Source: Salinibacterium sp. NG253
GTDB lineage: Bacteria; Actinomycetota; Actinomycetes; Actinomycetales; Microbacteriaceae
DNA length: 64,000 nucleotides
NCBI RefSeq assembly: GCF_015864945.1
Contig: NZ_JADYWF010000001.1
Coordinates: 1,860,378-1,924,377, forward strand
Direction of reading: 5' to 3'
Below the pieces are notes generated by a model, which was given only the letters and a program-made list of their open reading frames with translations, was not told the DNA's origin and ran no database searches. Positions 62,634 through 64,000 of this stretch are shown piece by piece. A program made the position numbers and the translations under genes. Positions within the stretch are counted from its first letter, which is position 1. Each line of letters starts with the position of its first letter.

Positions 62634-63525
62634 GTTGTGGACGCTCGAAAAATGCTGCTGATCGATTCTTCGAGCGTTGCGGTGAACTCGTCGTCGCTCT
62701 GCTGAATGGTGAGCCCCTCCGTGAGCGCACGCGAAAAGCTCGCGACTACGCCGTGCTGACGGGATAGTCGAGCGTTGGCTTCTGCACGGCTGTAGCCGCC
62801 TGAGAGCGCGAGCACTCGCAGCACATTCGGGTGGGCCACGAGGTCTGCGTAAAAGTCATCGACTTCGGGAAGCGTCAGCTTGAGCATGACGTACTGGTCT
62901 GCGCCGAGGGAGTCGAGCTGTTCGAGAATCGCGGCCTTGAGCATCCGCTCGGCTTCATGCTTGCTTGGCGAATGGATGTCGATCTCAGGCTCAATGATGG
63001 GCACAAGACCGGCCGCCAGAATCTGACGGCTGATCTCGAATTGTTGGTCAACGATTGCCTGCACGCCTGCCGCGTTACCAAGCAGGATCAGTGATCGCAT
63101 TTTGGTGCCGAAGATGCCGTTATCGAGAGCGCGGGCCAGCACCGCGTCGAGTCCGGGCAGCGGGTTCATCAACTGGGCTCCGTCGACCTCGCGCTGGAGG
63201 CCTTTGTCTACCTTGAGAAAGGGAACGATGTTCTTGACGTCCCACAGGTAGTCGGCGCTCGGGCGACCCTCGATCTGGCGGTCCATCGTCTGCTCGAAGA
63301 GGATGGCACCCAGGATGCGGTCACCGCTGAAGCTGGCGTTGGTGACGATACGTGTGCGCATCGCATGGACGAGATCGAACATCTCCTCGTCGTCAGAGTA
63401 GGAGTCATCCTGAATGCCATAGAGCTTTAGAGCTTTAGAGCTTTGGGTGTGCTGCCACCGCTCTGGTCGAGCGCCGCAATGAAGCCGTCAGCGTCCTTGA
63501 TCTTGGTGAACTGCAATTCATTCAT
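62630..63525 (-). pseudogene. fda: Class I fructose-bisphosphate aldolase, frameshifted
   Basis: From the ATG at 63525 (AGGAG upstream) the frame encodes [31 protein letters not shown] and meets a stop. The rest of the enzyme is intact in another frame from MFDLVHAMRTRIVTNASF to the stop at 62630. Removing one copy of an 8-base repeat at 63420-63443 restores [23 protein letters not shown] and a normal 295-residue enzyme. The lysine and other active-site regions (FEQTMDRQIEG, IIEPEIDIHSPSKHEAE, VMLKLTLP, ALSGGYSR) are unmutated, so the break is recent, phase-variable or a sequencing error. Confidence 0.9.
63420..63443. repeat. Three copies of an 8-bp repeat within fda
   Basis: TAGAGCTT occurs three times head to tail on the plus strand. 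Two copies keep the aldolase frame (encoding ALKLYG); the third shifts it by 8 bases and creates a TAA. Slipped-strand change between two and three copies would switch the gene on and off. Confidence 0.9.
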
Positions 63526-63548
63526 GGTTATGCTCCTCTTCGTTTCGC

Positions 63549-64000
63549 CTAGTAGCGTGTGGCCTCCGGAAGCACTAGTTCGAGAGCTTCTACTTCCTTA
63601 AGGGCACACATCTCGGTCGCCGGCGTCGCTGCCGTTGCGCTGCCCGCAGCGACAGCAGAACGGAATGCACGTTCAGGATCTTGCCCCTGTGACAGTCGCC
63701 ACACAAACGCTCCCAGAAATGCATCACCAGCACCGACAGCACTCTGCACCCGCACCGTGGGCACTGGCAGCCGGATGACGCCGGAGGCGGAGGCGAGCAC
63801 GGCGCCGGCCTCGCCAAGAGTCAAAGCAACGAGTTGGGCGGAGCCGCGAGCGACAAGCTCGGCGGCGGCATCCACTTGACTCTGTTCGGTGGTGAGCTCT
63901 CGGCCCACGAGTTCACTCAGTTCGCGGAGGCTCGGTTTCACAAGGTAGACACCTTCGGCGAGGGCATCGGTGAGCGCTTCGCCAGACGTGTCGATGATCG
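63549..64000 (-). CDS. PfkB-family sugar kinase (6-phosphofructokinase II-like), C-terminal part
   Basis: The gene runs off the right edge; the last 150 residues are visible. [44 protein letters not shown] and [15 protein letters not shown] (catalytic Asp in GAGDAF) identify a ribokinase-fold kinase, and the whole stretch most resembles E. coli PfkB. It lies 23 bases upstream of the aldolase start in the same direction, so the two form an operon for fructose 1,6-bisphosphate formation and cleavage. 1-Phosphofructokinase or tagatose-6-phosphate kinase are alternatives. Confidence 0.85.
   Translation of the reverse strand, partial: IIDTSGEALTDALAEGVYLVKPSLRELSELVGRELTTEQSQVDAAAELVARGSAQLVALTLGEAGAVLASASGVIRLPVPTVRVQSAVGAGDAFLGAFVWRLSQGQDPERAFRSAVAAGSATAATPATEMCALKEVEALELVLPEATRY

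Overview
The window is from a high-GC Gram-positive bacterium, almost certainly an actinobacterium and most likely a member of the Microbacteriaceae (inference from gene content and base style; no 16S or other rRNA is present). Supporting signs are a ferrochelatase with C-terminal cysteines followed by hemC-hemB-hemL in overlapping frames, actinobacterial holin-X and DUF3618 envelope genes, an LPxTG-type wall protein, and many genes whose start codon lies 6-7 bases after a TANNNT box with no Shine-Dalgarno sequence, the form of actinobacterial leaderless promoters.

Layout. 0-5.5 kb: end of the heme operon (ferrochelatase, hemC, hemB, hemL), three small envelope genes, then a detached hemD. 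5.6-17.6 kb: core and household genes on both strands (quinone-reductase-like protein, pfkA, trhO, a family of three small tandem membrane proteins, an AlkA-like glycosylase, an acyltransferase-like membrane protein, a PIG-L deacetylase, two tandem Asp-box surface proteins). 17.5-22.3 kb: an ADP-ribose/NAD-type cassette in which a NrtR-like Nudix regulator is divergent from ARPP-1, an HD phosphohydrolase, an ADP-ribosylglycohydrolase fused to a dual-specificity phosphatase, and a PHP phosphoesterase. 22.4-42.5 kb: a defence island. Its core is one operon of five tightly linked genes: DUF1156 adenine methyltransferase, DUF499 ATPase with a HEPN-like N-terminus, GHKL (MutL/MORC-like) ATPase, PD-(D/E)XK nuclease and Z1 helicase. 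A sigma-like HTH protein lies upstream and DUF1643 lies convergent. Next comes a scar of broken genes, including a second copy of the ADP-ribosylglycohydrolase 5' end, then a MazG-like pyrophosphohydrolase with a GIY-YIG-DUF2075 helicase, and a RecB-like nuclease-helicase. 42.7-64 kb: nuclease, thioesterase, a LacI-controlled beta-glucoside uptake operon, LysR-putA, an aldo/keto reductase, a MacB-type exporter, a two-component system, GntR-ppsA, a frameshifted class I aldolase and a pfkB-type kinase cut by the window end.

How parts fit. The sugar operon is self-contained: three identical palindromes surround the promoter of the binding protein, followed by two permeases, a GH1 beta-glucosidase and the LacI regulator. 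It has no ATPase gene of its own. The defence operon is the best candidate for an undescribed or hybrid system, because it joins the GHKL/nuclease/Z1 core known from MutL-type restriction operons to a DUF499-DUF1156 pair. The broken ADP-ribosylglycohydrolase fragment on the far side of that operon suggests the island was assembled within or beside a duplicated ADP-ribose cassette.
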